64,000 nucleotides of DNA from Sthenelais limicola (GCA_942159475.1 OW804095.1:68104773-68168772), one strand, 5' to 3'; shown: positions 48,535 to 59,600, counted from the first letter of the stretch. The notes: generated by a model from the letters alone, not told the origin. Program-made: numbers and translations.

Positions 48535-48557
48535 GGGGGGGGGGGGGGGGGGGGGGG
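48535..48557 (+). repeat. Run of 23 G
   Basis: An uninterrupted G homopolymer. Its exact length should be treated with care since such runs are error-prone in sequencing. Confidence 0.85.
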
Positions 48558-51534
48558 AGCTGCCGAGCCTATATAGCAGATGACATCTTCAACTAATCAG
48601 AGGGCGTCATTAACGTCACGTGACATATATTAGCGTCTTTAGGAACTGACATCACAAGTGGAGCAAAGTTGTCGCTCATGCCCGCCCACCCGACCTGAAT
48701 GACGATGGAGAAACACAGGCCGGGAAGGCAGAAGAATCCTTAACCCTACATCAGGCTGAACGGTGGCTAACGGGTTACCAATCTAATATTACTTCCTTTG
48801 TAAATTTGTAAAAGGAAATTCCGAATAGGATCTCTTGGTTTTACAATTAAATCACAATTAGTTTCAGTCCTGTAGAGATAAATTTTCATAATCAAGCCGA
48901 TAACATTTGCCTTGGACAAATGGAAATGAGAAAGCGTTGAATTGAAATAATCAGATTTGTCCACATCCTGTAGAACGCTTTTAAATAACGAAACAATGGG
49001 GCAAAACCCAAGCTCGCAAAACCTCATCAGACAAGCTCGAGAATTTACACGAAATATGATACAAATATTTAATGAAAATAAAACTTCCTGCCTGGGATTC
49101 AGTTTCATGCTTTTTCTTGGATCACGATGATGATGGCCAACGACTTTGTTTTGCATCTTGTTTTGGCAATCAACACATTTACGCCGTGCAAAGTGTTATG
49201 TTGGAATCACTGATGGGTCTAAGCTGCCTCGCCGCCACCAAGTGTCATGTCACCTTGAAATTCCAGCCTCCCACTGGAGGGAAGCTGTTTTTACTGCTTT
49301 TACATGTTTTAACTCTTAAAGTTAGCTGACGAAACGGCAATAAATGGAGGCGCTATGTTCCTACTGATCACATTAAGGCTCCAGCACCAAATGCTTGCCA
49401 CATTTCGTGCTAACTATTCTAGCTACAGGCGGCTTGTTGAGTTTTACTGCTTGCAATTTTTGAAAGGGACACATTTGGCATCCAGGTCTCTCTTATTCCC
49501 ATACACGACGGCGCGCACGCACATTGCTACAAAACCATTTTGATTGGTGGAGGTTGAAATGATGTTAGTTGTTTTATGGATTATTCAGAACTGCCCCATT
49601 GTTCAATGACCGGAGTAGTTATAACATGACTTTTAAAGTTAAAAACAATCTGTTGCTGCAGTTTTTTCTAAGTTATTGCAAACATTTAAAAATGTTTTGC
49701 AAAGTTAAACATGATTCTTTACTTAATTATTTATATCACCCCTTTTGATTAATGAAGGACTAAGGCTAGAATTATGCTACGACCAATCTAGTGAATGATT
49801 CATACCATAGTTCATAAATATGTGTCTATTTAAGATAATAGTATTATACTCTATCGTCGTATTAAATAAGTCATACATAAAGTCTAGAATGGATCTAATT
49901 AGCATATATTTGCAGATAACATTCTTATGTATACACTCTGCCCTTCTATATTATGCATGCTTTTGATAACATCCTTGAATAATTATTTTAGTTTGGAACT
50001 CAAATTCGTATTGAATACAGAAATCGTGAATGAATATTCGAAGGAGGGAGAAAATTCAGCTGTTTCACTTCTGGCCTTTTCTCTTGCTAATGGATTAATA
50101 GGATCTGCTCAAATAGTGCCTTGCTTGAATCTTATTCTGGCCTGTTCGACAGAAGGTCACCATTTAGATTCATTTGTTGAGTAAATGAAAGTTGAGAAGT
50201 CGATGGGAATCACAATAATTTCCTAATGGGGGAATGTGGTGCTTTCATTATATTATCTTTTCTTTTCTGCCTTTCCAAGAGGCATGGTGTCGGGTCACTT
50301 TCGGCAATAGCCATTTGTGCCCGGAAGACGGTTTCCCATTTCTCTTCGTTCTTTGTGTTTTCATCATACTAAGGTTATATGCAGGCTCAGTGTACTTTCT
50401 TTTCGAATCCTACATCTCCGCTATTCCGCATCCCCGTTTTCCTTAATTGATTGAATATATGATAATTTCATATACGCATGTACATTCATCTTTTACTTTA
50501 ATCCTTAGAGATTTTTCACCAAGTGCGGCATCAGAACGGCGCCAGGTGTTGGTAAACACGCTTAGAATTTCTCAAGGATACAGTATAATTTCGTTTTCCG
50601 TTAATGCCAATTTAACGTTTCATTCTCTTCACCGCAACTTAATTTACAACCCCCCTTAATGACCTTCACCTTCTCAAGGTTATTACTGTGTCTACATCGA
50701 TCTGTATTTGGCAGTGTTTATATGTTTATGCGGTGTTTATGACATCAGCACTTCCAGCAAAGTTTGAAACTTTTCGCAGGGAACAGTTACTATTAACATC
50801 AATTTGTGTAACTACTTCCTCAAATGCTTGGGGTTATGGTGTGATTTTGTAATTGGAGATCTGGGACAGGAAGAATATAGAGTGAAACTCCATCCTGATT
50901 TCTTGAGAGGAATGACAGAAGCCTACCCCAAAACAAGCTGCCAGATTAAAACCATTCAATAAATAATATGTAAGGCAGTATGTTTTAAATATCCACTGAA
51001 TATGATCCACTGAATATGTAAAACAGGTCCCTCTTTTCATATTCAAGTTCTCAGTGGCATTCGCAGTCTTCTGACTACTATCCCCTCTCATGCTTTACTA
51101 GATAACATAATCCATTTATCTCTTAAAATGCCATCTTCTATTATGCATCCCGTCCTAGAACCGCTAGAACATCATAGCACCATCATATCTGTGGTAATTG
51201 TTTTCTCCAATGAGACTCACCATCTAGTAGAAATGTGAAAGAAATTGGGTGCCCTTTTACAGTATCACGGCATCACTCTAGTAAAGAAATACCATTTAAG
51301 TCTGTATAAAATGGTCTTTTTTTAATTAGATGACAATTGAGAGTCATCATGATCTGATCCTTATTCATTTGTAAGTGGAGAATCTGTGAGTATGGATGAA
51401 GAGATAATGATTGTCTTTGATCATGGTCAGTCTCATTACTCCCGACCCCTTGAATTCAGTACCCATGCATCATCTCTGTGGCTGTGTTTATTCTCGGACT
51501 GCTTTGACAAGGTCAGCACACGTGCCTAGTCATA
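48558..51534. other. Non-coding stretch, no gene recognised
   Basis: Several 60-130 codon open frames exist on both strands, but none shows a domain, motif or credible exon structure. Confidence 0.4.
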
Positions 51535-51654
51535 AGGGCCTTGTCCACTAAACTGATTATCATGCGATTCCCAAGCGATCCCCACGGAATCTAGTGGAAA
51601 ACGGTCCTCTGCGGTGCAAAATCGCATGAGAATCGGCTTAGTGGACTAGGGCCT
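51535..51654. mobile_element. Short MITE with TA target duplication
   Basis: The left end AGGGCCTTGTCCACTAA and the right end (complement AGGCCCTAGTCCACTAAG) are inverted repeats with few mismatches, continuing to an ATGCGAT word on both sides. TA flanks both ends (51533-51534, 51655-51656), as in Tc1/mariner-type insertions. It is 120 bp and non-coding. Confidence 0.65.
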
Positions 51655-51966
51655 TAGAACTACAAATCTCCTTTTTTCACCAACACATTCGATATTGCTG
51701 TTTTGTTCTGGCTTTTTATGCTATCACTTAATTGATAGTTTGATGTGGTTTGTATTTTCAGCTGATAAATCAGCGGAGGGACTTCTATGTGGACCAAAAC
51801 CATGTCTGGAAAACATTTGAGACCAAGGAAAGGGGGTAGTGAAACAATACTTTGATTTGTCTTATTATTTGTCTTATTTGTCTTATTATCAGATCCTGAT
51901 GCTTTTCTATATTTGTACTCTTATGAAATAACTTCTATATCTTAATTATTTTAGACAAAAGCTATA

Positions 51967-52112
51967 TTTATGTGTATGAATAACGCTTGGGTAATTCTGG
52001 ATATAAAGGTGGCGGTGGCTCCCCCTGGTATTGTATTGTGTATTGTGTCGTTGTTCACTCACTCCTATTCATTCACGCGCCTGTGCTCAGCCGTGACTCA
52101 CCTATTTTGAAT
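51967..52112 (+). repeat. A1 terminal repeat
   Basis: This 146-bp repeat is identical to A2. It includes a TATAAA word (52002-52007) that may drive transcription, and it ends ten bases before the gag ATG. A 46-codon open frame (51970-52110) lies wholly inside the repeat; it would mostly precede any TATA-driven start and is probably chance. Confidence 0.92.
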
Positions 52113-52121
52113 GCCTTGTGC

Positions 52122-53171
52122 ATGGAGAGAGAACGGCCGGTAAAGTTGTGTTCGAATTGTAAAACCAAGCATACCGGTCCCTTTGGTTCATACTGCAAAC
52201 AGTTCAAGATGCCTATCCCTCCTGGTAAATCCGCAGAAGAATATATTGCTGATTTGGAGTCTTCTCTCAAGTCTGCGGAAAACGTGAGTTCACAACGTGG
52301 AGACGAAGTTGTTTCCCTCAAAGGCCGTGTAGATGATCTGCAAATGCGTCTGTCTTCTAGTGGTGTAAAATCAGAGTCTGAATCTTCTTCCACCGGTCCT
52401 GATAACTCTGCTCTGACTTCGCTAGTGTTGGACCTATCTCAGCGTTTGGCAAAACTTGAGGTAGTAGCTCCTGACCCATCCAAGACGCCATTTGTTCCCG
52501 GCGATTCCCTCACCGGCTGTTTGTCTGACGCCATTTCAAAGCTTGCCACTACTAAGGAGGAGAAAGGTAAACTGCTTCGCCCTGATTATTATGTGCAAAA
52601 GACTGAAAGGAAGAAAGATTACACTAAGCTTGATTATGTTGATCTAGTTTATGGCTGGCTTTGTGTTGCGGAACATTTAATTACTACTGGTGGTGATATT
52701 GCGTCGTACATTTCTCACTTGAAATATACGGCCGAGCTAGTGCAAAGCAGGAAGTTTTTTGATTGTGCTGCTGTCGAATATGACAGATATATAATCGACT
52801 CCTACGTCAATGGTAAAGCTACTGCTTTCTCTCCAAACCCAGTGGGATCATCACTTTACTTCGCCCCCCATGTCATTTCTGATTCTGCTAAGGTGGGGCA
52901 TGGTTCTACGCTACATAAACCCTTTTTGGATAGGATTTCCAAAAATGTTGACGGTAACCAAGGACGCCGTGGCAAGACCGGGGCCGCTTCTAACACTCAG
53001 CGTCCTCAATCTTCGGCCCAAGTCAGTGACTCCGTCCCCGCAGTTGAAGAATATTGCTTGTTTTTTAATTACGGACACTGTTCTAAACAGAAATGCGAGA
53101 AAAAGCATAGGTGTAGAAAATGTAAGGGTGGTGATCACCGTGCCGACGATTGTCAAAAAGTTAAATCTTGA
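52122..53171 (+). CDS. Gag-like ORF1 protein of the Ngaro-type element
   Basis: This 349-codon ORF probably encodes the RNA-binding structural protein. I chose ATG 52122, just after the A1 repeat, as the first in-frame ATG; the frame is open from further 5-prime without one. An N-terminal Cys cluster (C10, C13, H17, C25) is followed by a coiled-coil-like stretch (about residues 35-110), a central part of unknown fold and two C-terminal zinc motifs: a CCCH type (C312-x7-C320-x4-C325-x3-H329) and a CCHC knuckle (C331-x2-C334-x4-H339-x4-C344). The ORF ends with a single TGA, and the same frame then continues as pol. Zinc-finger nucleic-acid binding is well founded; a capsid role is inferred from position. 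Confidence 0.85.
   Translation: MERERPVKLCSNCKTKHTGPFGSYCKQFKMPIPPGKSAEEYIADLESSLKSAENVSSQRGDEVVSLKGRVDDLQMRLSSSGVKSESESSSTGPDNSALTSLVLDLSQRLAKLEVVAPDPSKTPFVPGDSLTGCLSDAISKLATTKEEKGKLLRPDYYVQKTERKKDYTKLDYVDLVYGWLCVAEHLITTGGDIASYISHLKYTAELVQSRKFFDCAAVEYDRYIIDSYVNGKATAFSPNPVGSSLYFAPHVISDSAKVGHGSTLHKPFLDRISKNVDGNQGRRGKTGAASNTQRPQSSAQVSDSVPAVEEYCLFFNYGHCSKQKCEKKHRCRKCKGGDHRADDCQKVKS
53169..53171 (+). other. In-frame UGA between gag and pol (readthrough candidate)
   Basis: Gag ends TCT TGA AAT, and the frame is open from 53172 to 55289. No ATG occurs in the pol frame before the RT core (the first is near 54033), so pol can hardly start on its own. Stop-codon readthrough is the simplest explanation. 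The alternative is a one-base mutation of a former sense codon in an otherwise intact copy. Confidence 0.65.
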
Positions 53172-55292
53172 AATTTTGACCGGCGTCATGATCTTGTTTT
53201 CAATGTTTGTAGCGACCGTGTTTGGTCTGGTGATAGCTGTCATGGCGTCGGCGCATCGCTCGAGCCTGAATTACCTAGTGAAACGTGTGAGTTACTTGAT
53301 TTCTCTTGCTCGAATGTATCTGTTTGTGAGGATTATATCAATGTATGTACTGGTGTTTCCCCAAACTCTGAAACTTGTGCTAATTTACGTGGTTTTGCTG
53401 CTACTAGCCCTGTATTTTCACCTTGTTCTGATAGTGTCCCACTTTCTGAACCCATTGTTGTCGAGCGCACCGCTGACTGCTCGCAAGCTGTTTGTGTTGA
53501 TTATGAGCATGTGTTTCATGAATTTCACACTGATTTATGCCCTGATTATTCGCATGATAATGCCCCAGACGTTATTTTTGATTGTATAGCCGGTTTTGAC
53601 CGGTACAATTTTTATGATCCTGTTATTATTGACCGTACTTTACCTGTTTACAACACTAGAGTATTTGATCATTATATAGGGGGTATTCGTTCGGCCTGGA
53701 ACATTCACGCTTGGGAGCACGAACTTAGCAATGAAAATGACTATGATCTTCGCTCTTATTTATCCTGTGGTGTTCATGATGGTTTTCTTATTGTCAATAA
53801 CCATGAAGATATTCCCTCTTATGACTGTCAAAATTACCTGTCGGCCACCCGTGGCGCGGCGCATGAGTACATTTCTGATTTGATCGTAGACGAATTGAAG
53901 TTGAACAAGTTTGTTGTTACAACTGATAAACCCCATTGCATCCACGCTATAGGTGCTGTCCCGAAACCTGACGGATCTTGGCGTCCAATAACTGACTGTA
54001 GCAGGCCAGAAGGTTTGTCCATCAATAATTATATGTCCTCCACCTTTAAGGAGTTCAGTTTTTCTACGATCGATCAGGTAGTTGACTTATTGCGCCCAGG
54101 TTCTTTTATGGCAACAGTTGATATCGCTGCCGCATACCGTACTGTTAACATTCATCCTAGTAATTGGTCATACCAAGGCCTCCGTTGGAGCTTAGATGGT
54201 GAAGTTAATTATCTGCTTGATACTCGTTTATGTTTTGGGCTGCGTTGCGCCCCCTACATATTCCAACAAATTAGCAATTTTATCGTTCGCTGTTTAAAAC
54301 GTAGAGGTGTGGTGAAATGTATTTCATATTTGGATGATTTTATCATTGTTGGTGACTCAAAAGAAGAGTGTGCTTATGGTCAAAACCTACTTATACAAAT
54401 TCTAGGCTCATTGGGTTTCCTGGTATCATGGAAAAAATGTACTACTCCCTCTACCACTTGCAAATACCTAGGTGTGATTTTGAACTCTTCTGACATGTCA
54501 GTTTCTTTGCCCCAGGACAAAGTGTGCAAGTTGTATTCTGAAGTTGAGTTCTTCAAGGGAAAGACCAGAGCTACTCGTCGACAAATCCAAAGGTTGTGTG
54601 GTATTTTGTCAAATGCTAGTAAAGTAGTGAAGGGTGGTAGAACTTTCAGTCGTAGAGTCATCGACCTATTGAAGGGCCTGCCCACAACTGGCCACATACG
54701 AGTTCGCTTGTCAAATGATTTCCTCATGGACTTGGAGTGGTGGAGGTCCTACCTTCCTCACTTTAATGGTAAAAATCACATGATTCCTTACAACTACGGA
54801 GATGGCCTTGTTCTCTATACTGACTCGTCTGCAGCAGGCTATGGCTTGTGGTCGGGCCAGGACTGGCAAGGGGGTTTTTTCAATGATGTAAGTAAACCAG
54901 CAGGGTTCTCAAACCTGGTTCATGATCATTATCACTGGCAGAACATTTTCTTACCGGATGAAATGGACTCCAACATCAACGTTTTAGAGCTTATCCCGGT
55001 TTGGCTAGGCATAAAGCGCCTCGCCCCTCAATGTGTTAATTCTCATATCGTCCTGTTCACTGACAATACTCAAGTCCGCCAGATGGTGAACAAGGGCACG
55101 AGTTCTAGCCCTACTTGTATGGCGTTCATCAGAGATTTGTTTTGGGACTGTGCCATTTATAACATTCACATAACGTCCCGACACCTCGCTGGTATATATA
55201 ACACTATTGCTGATTCTATCTCCCGTGTCAGTAGTAGTATGGATTTATCTTCTTTAGCATTATATGATTTGTGTTGCAGCCCCAGCTGTTAA
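53172..55292 (+). CDS. Pol: reverse transcriptase-RNase H of the Ngaro-type element
   Basis: The frame directly continues gag after the UGA. The first ~225 codons are Cys/Ser/Asp-rich without a recognised domain. RT follows: IPSYDCQNYL..., the IHAIGAVPKPDGSWRPITDC block, motif A (FMATVDIAAAYR, Asp near 54120), and the LDD box (SYLDDFIIVG, near 54330). RNase H then shows all four acidic residues: YTDSSAAGYG (near 54822), INVLELIP (Glu near 54987), LFTDNTQ (near 55062) and IADSIS (near 55212). All catalytic residues are present, so the enzyme may be active. It copies element RNA into DNA, presumably yielding a circular intermediate for the recombinase. A GTG at 53511 is sometimes taken as a start, but nothing supports it. 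Confidence 0.92.
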   Translation, partial: NFDRRHDLVFNVCSDRVWSGDSCHGVGASLEPELPSETCELLDFSCSNVSVCEDYINVCTGVSPNSETCANLRGFAATSPVFSPCSDSVPLSEPIVVERTADCSQAVCVDYEHVFHEFHTDLCPDYSHDNAPDVIFDCIAGFDRYNFYDPVIIDRTLPVYNTRVFDHYIGGIRSAWNIHAWEHELSNENDYDLRSYLSCGVHDGFLIVNNHEDIPSYDCQNYLSATRGAAHEYISDLIVDELKLNKFVVTTDKPHCIHAIGAVPKPDGSWRPITDCSRPEGLSINNYMSSTFKEFSFSTIDQVVDLLRPGSFMATVDIAAAYRTVNIHPSNWSYQGLRWSLDGEVNYLLDTRLCFGLRCAPYIFQQISNFIVRCLKRRGVVKCISYLDDFIIVGDSKEECAYGQNLLIQILGSLGFLVSWKKCTTPSTTCKYLGVILNSSDMSVSLPQDKVCKLYSEVEFFKGKTRATRRQIQRLCGILSNASKVVKGGRTFSRRVIDLLKGLPTTGHIRVRLSNDFLMDLEWWRSYLPHFNGKNHMIPYNYGDGLVLYTDSSAAGYGLWSGQDWQGGFFNDVSKPAGFSNLVHDHYHWQNIFLPDEMDSNINVLELIPVWLGIKRLAPQCVNSHIVLFTDNTQVRQMVNKGTSSSPTCMAFIRDLFWDCAIYNIHITSRHLAGIYNTIADSISRVSSSMDLSSLALYDLCCSPSC

Positions 55293-56271
55293 ACTATCGG
55301 ATATTGATCAGCGGCTAGGCTTCTATATCAACCATGCTTGGGCCCTTTCTACTCAACGTACACGTGCCTCGCAGTGGAAGAAGTTCATCTGCTTTTGTAG
55401 AGATTATGGTCTCTCCCCGATGCCAGCTGAGAGTTCTACAGTGGCCCGCTTCATCGCTTACTTGGGCCTAAACTGTGCATATAGTACCATCAATAACTAT
55501 GTGTCTGCAGTTATTTCTCTTCACCGCTTCATGGATGAACCCCATGAGTTCAGAGACAGTTTCCTGGTTCAGCTGGCGCTTAAAGGTGTGGCTCGTGATA
55601 AAGGTAAACAAGTGAACGCCAAGCTTGGTTTCACCTTAATAGACTTGAAGAACATGTATTCCCTCCTGCCAGGCGACTACAATAGTAAAGCGTTATGGTC
55701 GGCTACTATGTTGTGCTTTCGCTCTTTACTCCGAAAGTGCAATGTGGTCCCGGAGAAAGCTGGCTGCTTGGACCAAGTCCTTCGTCGTGGAGATGTCATC
55801 CGTTCATCTGATGGTTTGGTCCTTTCTGTGAGAAAAACTAAAACTATCCAGCATTCTGAGAGAGTTCTCCGCATCCCTCTCTCCTTCATGGACTCGAAAG
55901 TCTTCTGTGCTGCGTCCATGCTACTCCTACATATGTCTGAAACCCCGGGCTCTATGGACGGCCCGTTGTTCTACTTGTCCACTTCCAACGGTGATTGGAG
56001 GCAGATGCTATATATTGACCTGCTAAAATTCATCAAAGACATTTCCAGCAAAATCGGCCTAGATCCCGCTATGGTCGGTACCCACTCCCTACGACGCTCT
56101 GGAGCGGCCCATCTTCATAGTATGGGCATTCCCCTTCTCGATATAATGTCTATGGGCGACTGGTCTTCATTATCGGCCCTTGATTATCTGGTGACCTCAT
56201 TTGAGAGGAAAAAAGACATTGATCTACAGTCCAATTCATTTTTGTGTTCTTTTGACTGTGTAAAAGTTTGA
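55264..56271 (+). CDS. Tyrosine recombinase of the Ngaro-type element
   Basis: This 335-residue protein replaces an integrase: it would insert a circular DNA copy by strand exchange through a covalent 3-phosphotyrosine. The N-terminal half has the SAM-like DNA-binding region typical of the family (about 15-110). The catalytic set is complete: Arg157 in SLLRKCN, a Lys in RKTKT (191-193), His274 and Arg277 in THSLRRSG, Trp300 in MGDW and the nucleophile Tyr308 in SALDYL. ATG 55264 lies 29 nt before the pol stop and in another frame, so the ORFs overlap; its Kozak context is weak (T at -3), suggesting reinitiation or coupled translation after pol. B1 begins 33 bp after the stop. Confidence 0.93.
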   Translation: MICVAAPAVKLSDIDQRLGFYINHAWALSTQRTRASQWKKFICFCRDYGLSPMPAESSTVARFIAYLGLNCAYSTINNYVSAVISLHRFMDEPHEFRDSFLVQLALKGVARDKGKQVNAKLGFTLIDLKNMYSLLPGDYNSKALWSATMLCFRSLLRKCNVVPEKAGCLDQVLRRGDVIRSSDGLVLSVRKTKTIQHSERVLRIPLSFMDSKVFCAASMLLLHMSETPGSMDGPLFYLSTSNGDWRQMLYIDLLKFIKDISSKIGLDPAMVGTHSLRRSGAAHLHSMGIPLLDIMSMGDWSSLSALDYLVTSFERKKDIDLQSNSFLCSFDCVKV

Positions 56272-56304
56272 TGTTTATTATATTTTTTTTTCTTTTGGGG
56301 GTTT

Positions 56305-56378
56305 GGCGGTCATTAATTCAGCCGTGGCCACAGCCGCACTTACTTGTTTGCATTATCTATCCTTAGCAACTACTTTAT
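56305..56378 (+). repeat. B1 terminal repeat
   Basis: This 74-bp repeat (GGCGGTCATTAATTCAGCCG...ACTTTAT) is identical to B2. It overlaps the start of A2 by the five bases TTTAT, the likely recombination core. Confidence 0.92.
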
Positions 56379-56519
56379 GTGTATGAATAACGCTTGGGTA
56401 ATTCTGGATATAAAGGTGGCGGTGGCTCCCCCTGGTATTGTATTGTGTATTGTGTCGTTGTTCACTCACTCCTATTCATTCACGCGCCTGTGCTCAGCCG
56501 TGACTCACCTATTTTGAAT
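56374..56519 (+). repeat. A2 internal repeat
   Basis: An exact 146-bp copy of A1, placed between B1 and B2 as in other Ngaro elements. The B1/A2 junction reproduces what a joined right end and left end of a circle would look like. Confidence 0.92.
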
Positions 56520-56523
56520 TTTT

Positions 56524-56529
56524 AATAAA
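56524..56529 (+). promoter_or_regulatory. Polyadenylation signal candidate (AATAAA)
   Basis: AATAAA sits in the 15-bp gap between A2 and B2, well placed to end the element transcript within or after B2. Confidence 0.5.
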
Positions 56530-56534
56530 CATTC

Positions 56535-56608
56535 GGCGGTCATTAATTCAGCCGTGGCCACAGCCGCACTTACTTGTTTGCATTATCTATCCTTAGCAAC
56601 TACTTTAT
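56535..56608 (+). repeat. B2 terminal repeat, right end of the element
   Basis: An exact copy of B1, ending in TTTAT at the boundary with host DNA. Confidence 0.92.
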
Positions 56609-59600
56609 CCGACTAAACAAACCTCGAAATACGATGCTCTATTGAAAGGCGTTTGTTTAATCTTCAAACTAATACTATTATAAGGATAACTTATTTTATG
56701 TGCACAACTTAATTAATTCTTTATTAAGATTATCAAACTGCAAAAAGGGCCAATATAACCCCCGAAAAGATCACAACACAAATTGTAAATCTCTGTCCTA
56801 ATAAGTACTTAGACCATTCATATTATTCTAAATAAGGTATTATACATCAGGTATTCTACGAATAATCTATCCCCATCAGCATAATATTGTGTAAGCTGTT
56901 TGAAGGGGTTTGTGAAAGCATCATTTATCGAGATTCGTCTTTCGTTCTCTTTGCCATTTATTGCGCCAAGTTGATGAACAACGATTGAAAACTGATATCA
57001 GAGCATAATCATTACCTTAAGAGAAGGGCGTTCGCCACATCGAAAAACCATAGGAAAACTGAATATAAAGTTCTTAGCCTTTGAGTGAAGTATTAATATG
57101 GGAGATACTTTTATGGAAGCATCAATATTTTATATTGGCTGACCGCTTTAAGACATCCGATATTGGTAATAGATACGCTTAAAAGTTATGGGAAAGATAA
57201 GGATAAATATTCTTCATGGAAACACTGGGCACATGTAAATCGATTATTACAGCATTGGCTTAATCCTTGATATTTATTTCTGAAACAGGTAAGTGATCTG
57301 CAGATCTATATTCCCACTTGATATCAGGTGATCGATAGGTAGGAATTTTTTTTAATCTAAACTAGTGGTGTGAAATTGCCGTACATTAGTTGCAGTTTTG
57401 AATTCTAATCAACTTAAAGTTTAAGAAGTGACAAAACCAATCCATATCGACATAAAATATTATCTTCGGATTGAAACACCATCTCAGCAAGACCGCCTTA
57501 TCACGTACTGTGTCATTTGAATCATATTTTCCAAGAGAAAAACAAAATTAATGTTTGGGTCCACATTAAAAGATTTGGGTAAACAAATAGTACTCAGAGA
57601 ATTGCTCACGAGACCTGAATCAAATTATAATTTTCTGTTGTGGTAAGACAAAAGTGTTTAGGTCTATATCGCTATTTCGATATTACCACCCCATATGATT
57701 TATATATATTTCTTATACAACCAAATCAATAACGTCCTTCAAAGACAGAAAGACAACATGAGAAAAAAACTGCGTTTGCAGAAAAAGCACGTACAGACTA
57801 CGGTTCCTTGATCATTCAAATAGATAGTTTGGAAAGTAGGTATAGCGCTAAGATACTGGTTATAGGTTTTGAAGCAGGGTTAAAGACAGCGCACATGTTG
57901 AATTTTCACACGGAATTCTCTATTTACATTGGCCCCCTGATTCAATCACTTTTCCCGGGGATAAAAGAAGAACGCTCCCATCATGCTATTCCACATCCGC
58001 AAGGTCACGTGTTCTGCCGGGTCTAACATGTGATGTTGCGTCCGGGAATTCACAGGTCTTGGCGTGAATGGTGGACTTTAAACCCCTGGCCGTTGTAGAG
58101 CTAAAGGTACCATTGTCTTCAGCCTTTTCCTATAGTCGTGCAAAGTCTGTCCCTCGTTCTGTTACCGAATTCAAGGACCAGATTAATACATTAGTTCCTA
58201 AACTTGCATTGCAAGGTTCTTTTATATCTGGTGTTGGTATAGGCACTCACGTACTGAAATACTTCTTTAAAGCAATGAGAAATACCTCTTCTTATTCCTC
58301 TCATGGAGTCAAATAAATTCTATTAGCCGTGTCCAAAGATTAAAGAATGCATGGTCAAGTTTGAGAATGTTCTTTATGCAGATCAATAAAAATGTACCAC
58401 GACCCAAGACTCATACAGCCATTTATGACACTTTCCCAACACAGTTTATATTATTAATGAAGTATCACTAAATGATTCACTATTATCAAAGTCTGTAGAT
58501 ATTGAAAAAAATCCATTTTTCTCGATAAAATGTACCTTTTGACGGCGTTATATCATACAGCACTATGTATTCAAACCTCAAATTCTAAAGCTGGAAATCA
58601 GTATCAAAGCACCTACCAAGGGACTGTTCCCATCTGTTAAGCCGGTGCCACATCCTTCTCCCCTCCACCCACATGACTTTATAATTTGCTTTGATGTGTG
58701 ATCTTCTTGATGGTGCTGTGTTCTTGATGTCAGTAATTGCCCCTTTCACTCATTAGTCCTTGGTATTTTACTCTGAAGGTGCCACAGGCTTGCGGATGAC
58801 TCATTAAAATAACCCACACCCTACCAGTGTTACTTAAACAGAGTCAATGAAACAGATACTAGGAACTTTGGTTCTGGCTAACAAAAAGAGGAGAACTATT
58901 TAGTGTTTTACCTTATGGTTATAACGTATTGCCACTTCCTTTGGTTATTAGTGGTGGGCTTATAAAATAATTATTGGCAAGATTCCTCAGCAAAAAAAAG
59001 AAACCGATTCATATTAACCATCCTCGCAGTTCACCTATTTACCGCTGCTGGAGATATTTGTTCTCTACTTAGTGGCAATATTTCTCCTTTCTTTACTACA
59101 GGAATTATTACCTCGACAAAATATAATGACGGTAGAAGGGATTTTAATAAACGATCGGATTTGTAATATACCAACAGATTATTCGTTTAACTTCCAGCTT
59201 TATACCCACTTTTTTAATTAGTGTTCTTTCAAAAGAGGCCTGCAACTCACAGCATTTTTACGATGATGATCGATAGTTACGAATGCTATGAACTTTTCTT
59301 ACTTCATCTTACAAGGTATGTGATGTCCATGAAGCCGACAGAAGTGTGTCCTTGTTGGCCTTCTCCAACACTGATATAGCTATGTAACATGTTACTTTCT
59401 GCAAACATTTGGCAACCTTCCAGTCCCACTAGAAACATTGGTAATGACGCTTCAAACGTGCTATTTCCATCCGAACGCATATGCCTGGATGTTCTTTATT
59501 TAAATTAGTTAAGGAATTATGAGTGTACAATATACTAGTGTATATAAAGCCTGCATATAAGTACTCATTTCTCTGCGTATAATTATTCATTTATGCATTC

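Larger units (their letters stand above)
51967..56608 (+). mobile_element. Complete Ngaro-type tyrosine-recombinase (DIRS-order) retrotransposon
   Basis: The element has the split direct repeats that define Ngaro elements: A1 (51967-52112), coding region, B1 (56305-56378), A2 (56374-56519), B2 (56535-56608). The A copies and the B copies are identical by eye. Between them lie gag, RT-RNase H and a tyrosine recombinase in the Ngaro order, all with intact catalytic residues; there is no integrase or protease. The word TTTAT lies at the left end, the B1/A2 junction and the right end, as expected if a circular intermediate recombined into a matching target, and there is no target duplication. The copy looks young and potentially able to move. 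Confidence 0.93.

Noticed and set aside
53511..53513. Start of pol at this codon
   Set aside because: The codon is GTG with no sign of special initiation; the frame is open for 113 codons upstream, right back to the gag stop.
52810..53589. Hydrophobic 259-codon plus-strand frame and a 110-codon minus-strand frame in the Ngaro-type element
   Set aside because: They overlap the gag zinc fingers and the pol N-terminus in other phases and lack motifs.
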